DNA of 34,410 nucleotides from contig PUOW01000456.1 of assembly GCA_003552185.1 (NCBI GenBank), positions 1-34,410 on the forward strand, read 5' to 3'. The translations under genes and the position numbers were made by a program. This DNA comes from Spirochaetaceae bacterium (GTDB taxonomy: Bacteria > Spirochaetota > Spirochaetia > DSM-27196 > SLAA01). Shown here piece after piece: positions 31,870 through 34,410 of the stretch (positions within the stretch are counted from its first letter, which is position 1; each line of letters starts with the position of its first letter). Below the pieces are notes generated by a model. The model did no database searches. It saw only the letters and a list, made by a program, of their open reading frames with translations, and had not been told where the DNA came from.

Positions 31870-32396
31870 TGGACGAGCAGGGCGCAAGCCGGGCCGCGAT
31901 GGGCGCCGAGGAGCTGGTGGCGCATATCGAGGAGGAGCGCGATAAGTACCTCGTTTTTCGGGTCGCGGACGAGCTATACGCGATAACGGTGTCGGCGGTG
32001 GATGAGGTGGTTGAGGCTATGCCGGTTACCTTCGTGCCGCGGGCGCCGGATTTTCTGCAAGGCATCATCAATCTGCGAGGGCGCATTATCCCGGTGATGG
32101 ATCTACGCACACGGCTCGGACTCGAAGAGCACCAGCAGGATCAGGACAGCTGCTTCATGGTTGTTCGGTTCGAGCTCGGCGACCGCGAGGTGGCCCTGGC
32201 GGTAGTACTCGATGCGGTTGAAGGTGTGCTCGACCTCTCGCCCAACCAGATCGACCCACCGAGCTCGATCGGAGATCGCGCCGAGGACACGATCGTGAAC
32301 GGGCTCGCGCGCGACGGCGAGCGGATCCTGCTGCTGGTGGATGCACGGAAGCTTCTCACCGAGGAACTGCTCGAGTCGGCGTTTGGAGCGATTTAA
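31869..32396 (+). CDS. cheW: CheW coupling protein
   Basis: A 175-residue CheW, the adaptor joining CheA to chemoreceptors. After an N-terminal extension of about 25 charged residues, the core runs YLVFRVADELYAITVSAVDEV, then PVTFVPRAPDFLQGIINLRGRIIPVMDLR with the conserved NLRG and DLR. The second half has VALAVVLDAVEGVLDL and closes with ILLLVDARKLL. Nothing suggests loss of function. The ATG overlaps the cheA stop (TGATG), so synthesis is coupled at a fixed ratio. It is the last gene of the operon; the murC promoter begins within 20 nt of its stop. Confidence 0.95.
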   Translation: MDEQGASRAAMGAEELVAHIEEERDKYLVFRVADELYAITVSAVDEVVEAMPVTFVPRAPDFLQGIINLRGRIIPVMDLRTRLGLEEHQQDQDSCFMVVRFELGDREVALAVVLDAVEGVLDLSPNQIDPPSSIGDRAEDTIVNGLARDGERILLLVDARKLLTEELLESAFGAI

Positions 32397-32414
32397 CGCG
32401 ATTTGGGCGTCTGA

Positions 32415-32443
32415 TTGATAAATCGGCCCGCTTCTACTACGAT
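32415..32443 (+). promoter_or_regulatory. predicted promoter of murC
   Basis: TTGATA (32415-32420), 17 nt, TACGAT (32438-32443), then only six bases to the ATG at 32450. The predicted transcription start is the A of the start codon. The boxes are nearly the same as those before dus. Confidence 0.6.
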
Positions 32444-32449
32444 ACAAGC

Positions 32450-34003
32450 ATGGCGGCAACGGCAGATCCGGCCTCGTTATTGCAGCAGCCCGCGTACATC
32501 GTCGGCATAAAGGGTTCCGGGACCGCGGCGCTCGCCGAGTTGTTGACGCAGCTCGGCGTTTCGGTGAGCGGCTCCGATACCGCGGAGGAGTTCTTCACCG
32601 ACGCGATGCTGCAGCGCGCAGGTATTCCGGTGCGCGAAGGTTTTGCGGAGGAAAACCTCCCGGCCGAAGCCGAGACCGTGATCTACTCGGCCGCGTACGA
32701 TCCCAACACACACCCCGAGCTTCTCGCCGCCCGCCGCCGCGGGTTACCGCTGCTGAGTTATACCGAAGCTCTTGGAGCGTTCTCGGCGGGCCTCCCGTCG
32801 ATCGCGATCGCCGGTGTGCACGGCAAGACGACGACCACGGCGCTCGCGGCTACGCTTCTGCGCGAGACCGGGCTTCCGGGGGCCGCTTTGGTCGGCAGCT
32901 CGGTTCCGTCGCTCGGTGATCGCGCGGTTCACGTCGGGGGAAACCGCTTCTTCGTAGCCGAGACCTGCGAGTACAAGCGCCATTTCTTATCGTTTCATCC
33001 ACGCATCGTGGTCATAACGAGCGTCGAACCCGATCACCTCGATTACTACCGCGACTACGAAGACATCCGCGACGCGTTTCTCGAGCTGGTAGCACGGCTG
33101 CCGCAACGCGGGATCTTGTTGTACTGCGCCGACGACCCCGGGGCCCGTGACGTCGCCGAGCGCTCCGGCGCGCGGCGCGCCGACCTGCGGATCATCGGGT
33201 ACGGCGAGCGCGCCGCGGGAGCCTACGCGGTACGGTCGGTGGAGCAGGACGCCGGCGTTCTGCGGTTTAGCGTCGGGATTGAAAGGTCGGGCTCGCGCGT
33301 GGACGACGCCGGCGGCCGATCGGCCGGCGAGAGCGCCCGGGCGCTCGAGGGCGGCGCGGCCGACGAAGGTGAAGCTGCGTCGCTGCAGCTGCGCCTCAGC
33401 GTGCCCGGGCGGCACAACGCCTTGAACGCGGCCGCCGCGCTCGCGGCGATAGAGCTCGCCGCCGAGGAGTTTGGGCTTGCGGCGCGCGGGGAGGTACGCG
33501 ATCGCGCTCCGGCGGCGTTTGAGCTGTTTCGTGGCAGCGCGCGACGGAGCGAGCTCGTCGGCGAGGCCGGCGGCATCACGATCATCGATGATTACGGCCA
33601 TCATCCGACCGCGATCCGTACCACGATCGCGGGTTTGCGCGCGTTTTACCCGGGACGCCGAATCGTGGTGGACTTCATGTCGCACACCTACACGCGAACC
33701 GCGGCGCTGCTCGATGAGTTCGCCACGGCGCTGCAGGAGGCCGATGCGGTGCTGCTGCACAAGATCTACGCCTCGGCTCGCGAGCAGTACACCGGGAGCG
33801 TCGGGGGCACCGACTTATTCGAGCGGGTTGCCGAAAAGCATCCCGGGCCGGTGCGATACAGCGATGAGGTCCTCGATGCGCTTCCGATCTGCCGTTCGCT
33901 GCTCGAGCCGGGCGATGTATTCGTCACCATGGGGGCCGGCGACAACTGGCGACTCGGCCGCGCGGTGCTTGAAGAGCTCAGCTACAAGAGGAGTACGCGA
34001 TGA
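32450..34003 (+). CDS. murC: UDP-N-acetylmuramate--L-alanine ligase
   Basis: MurC adds L-alanine to UDP-N-acetylmuramate in peptidoglycan precursor synthesis. The first domain opens with YIVGIKGSGTAALAELL and GSD. The ATP loop is GVHGKTTTTA. AETCEYKRHFLSFHP and SVEPDHLDYY match MurC of clostridia and spirochaetes, where the acidic residue stands in a CEY context. The final domain has IDDYGHHPTAI and ends with TMGAGDNW. At 517 residues it is longer than usual (about 450-470). Part of the surplus is a Ser/Gly/Ala/Glu-rich insert at about 280-308 in the central domain. Mpl, a related recycling ligase, is a less likely identity. There is no Shine-Dalgarno; the promoter suggests a leaderless mRNA. 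The stop overlaps the yicC start (ATGA). Confidence 0.88.
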   Translation: MAATADPASLLQQPAYIVGIKGSGTAALAELLTQLGVSVSGSDTAEEFFTDAMLQRAGIPVREGFAEENLPAEAETVIYSAAYDPNTHPELLAARRRGLPLLSYTEALGAFSAGLPSIAIAGVHGKTTTTALAATLLRETGLPGAALVGSSVPSLGDRAVHVGGNRFFVAETCEYKRHFLSFHPRIVVITSVEPDHLDYYRDYEDIRDAFLELVARLPQRGILLYCADDPGARDVAERSGARRADLRIIGYGERAAGAYAVRSVEQDAGVLRFSVGIERSGSRVDDAGGRSAGESARALEGGAADEGEAASLQLRLSVPGRHNALNAAAALAAIELAAEEFGLAARGEVRDRAPAAFELFRGSARRSELVGEAGGITIIDDYGHHPTAIRTTIAGLRAFYPGRRIVVDFMSHTYTRTAALLDEFATALQEADAVLLHKIYASAREQYTGSVGGTDLFERVAEKHPGPVRYSDEVLDALPICRSLLEPGDVFVTMGAGDNWRLGRAVLEELSYKRSTR

Positions 34004-34410
34004 ACACAACCATCAAGAGTATGACCGGGTTTTCGGTGCGCGAGTATCAGAGCGAGGCAGTCACGTTCATGCTGGAGCTCAAGGGCTACAACAACCGGTA
34101 TCTCGATATTCAGCTCAACCTGCCGCCGTATCTTGGGGCGGTCGAGCAGGAGTTGCGCGGTCTGGTGGGCGAGTACGTGGCTCGCGGGCGCGTAGAGCTC
34201 ACGCTGCGAGTGCGCGAGATAGCCTCCGATCTCGATGTGCGCGTCGACGGGGCGGCCGCGCAACGCTACGCCGCGGCGCTACGCTCGTTAGCGGACGCTG
34301 CCGGGGTGTTGCCGGAGTTCGGACTCGCCGAGCTGCTGCAGTTCGAGGGGCTGTACCAGGTCGAGCGGAGTCGTGATCCTGAACACTATCTCGAGCTCGT
34401 CCGGCCGGTA
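34000..34410 (+). CDS. yicC: YicC/YloC family endoribonuclease (3' end cut by the window)
   Basis: The first 137 residues of a YicC-family protein; the gene runs off the window. The start IKSMTGFSVREYQ is the family hallmark (usual SMTGFG), followed by ELKGYNNRYLDIQLNLPP, matching the conserved E-x-K-x-x-N-x-R-x-L-D core, and then GRVELTLRV. Full-length members have about 290 residues. E. coli YicC has been described as an endoribonuclease acting on small RNAs, but its general role is not settled. The ATG overlaps the murC stop by four bases and has GAGGAG six bases upstream, so it is coupled to murC. Family members often sit next to gmk, which would be outside this window. Confidence 0.92.
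   Translation, partial: MNTTIKSMTGFSVREYQSEAVTFMLELKGYNNRYLDIQLNLPPYLGAVEQELRGLVGEYVARGRVELTLRVREIASDLDVRVDGAAAQRYAAALRSLADAAGVLPEFGLAELLQFEGLYQVERSRDPEHYLELVRPV

Noticed and set aside
30724-31887. 387-codon minus-strand open frame inside cheA
   Set aside because: cheA is unambiguous here. The antisense frame has no family motif or ribosome site. The same holds for long antisense frames at 5135-6199, 10240-11346 and 20515-21579.
33471-34376. 301-codon + frame overlapping murC and yicC
   Set aside because: It is out of frame with two well-supported genes and its sequence is Arg/Ser/Ala-rich without motifs.

Overview
The window reads as GC-rich chromosomal DNA from a free-living spirochaete or a close relative. 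The pointers are a class I (archaeal-type) lysyl-tRNA synthetase, a MurC with the CEYxxxFL signature, a flavodiiron protein near a hemerythrin-tailed chemoreceptor, and a chemotaxis operon. Genus and species cannot be fixed from the sequence alone. I see no prophage, insertion sequence, CRISPR array or rRNA. There is one tRNA gene, with a CAT anticodon, best read as tRNA-Ile2.

Layout. Positions 1-7,200 hold a 7TM hybrid histidine kinase, YqgE/AlgH, HemB, a PrcB-like lipoprotein, a KamA/EpmB-type radical SAM aminomutase, a thioesterase and an exported MsrA. Positions 7,300-15,300 hold an esterase fused to a predicted outer-membrane beta-barrel, a tRNA-dihydrouridine synthase, a flavodiiron O2/NO reductase with a pseudouridine synthase, a methyl-accepting protein ending in a complete hemerythrin domain, and a PHP-fold lipoprotein. 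Positions 15,300-19,700 hold the tRNA, a bacterial archaeo-eukaryotic release-factor-like protein (baeRF), an MFS-HEAT fusion and RlpA. Positions 19,800-27,600 hold lysS-rpiA, era, clpP-purC-lipoprotein nuclease, SMUG1-type glycosylase and rsmE. Positions 27,750-32,400 form one compact operon: response regulator fused to a degenerate ATPase domain, CheY, STAS, CheA, CheW. The window ends in murC-yicC, with yicC cut by the edge.

How the genes work together. An oxygen theme runs through FprA, the hemerythrin receptor and the exported MsrA. An envelope theme runs through RlpA, MurC, YqgE, the esterase-barrel and several lipoproteins. The che operon has no receptor, CheR, CheB or CheX. It contains three unusual parts: a receiver-ATPase protein without an H-box or G1 motif, a STAS protein with Pro at the usual Ser position, and a CheA carrying a GspE-N/MshEN-like insert before its dimerisation domain.

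The most striking cross-gene pattern is in the promoters. Six genes or operons (yqgE, dus, rlpA, lysS, rsmE, murC) have a good sigma70-type promoter whose -10 box lies only 6-14 nt before the start codon. Five of them have no Shine-Dalgarno sequence in between, and yqgE has at most a weak GAGAG. This predicts leaderless or very short-leader mRNAs. Other genes (hemB, msrA, baeRF, the receiver-ATPase gene) have strong Shine-Dalgarno sites, so two modes of translation start appear to coexist. Convergent genes often touch or overlap at their 3' ends, leaving no room for intrinsic terminators.
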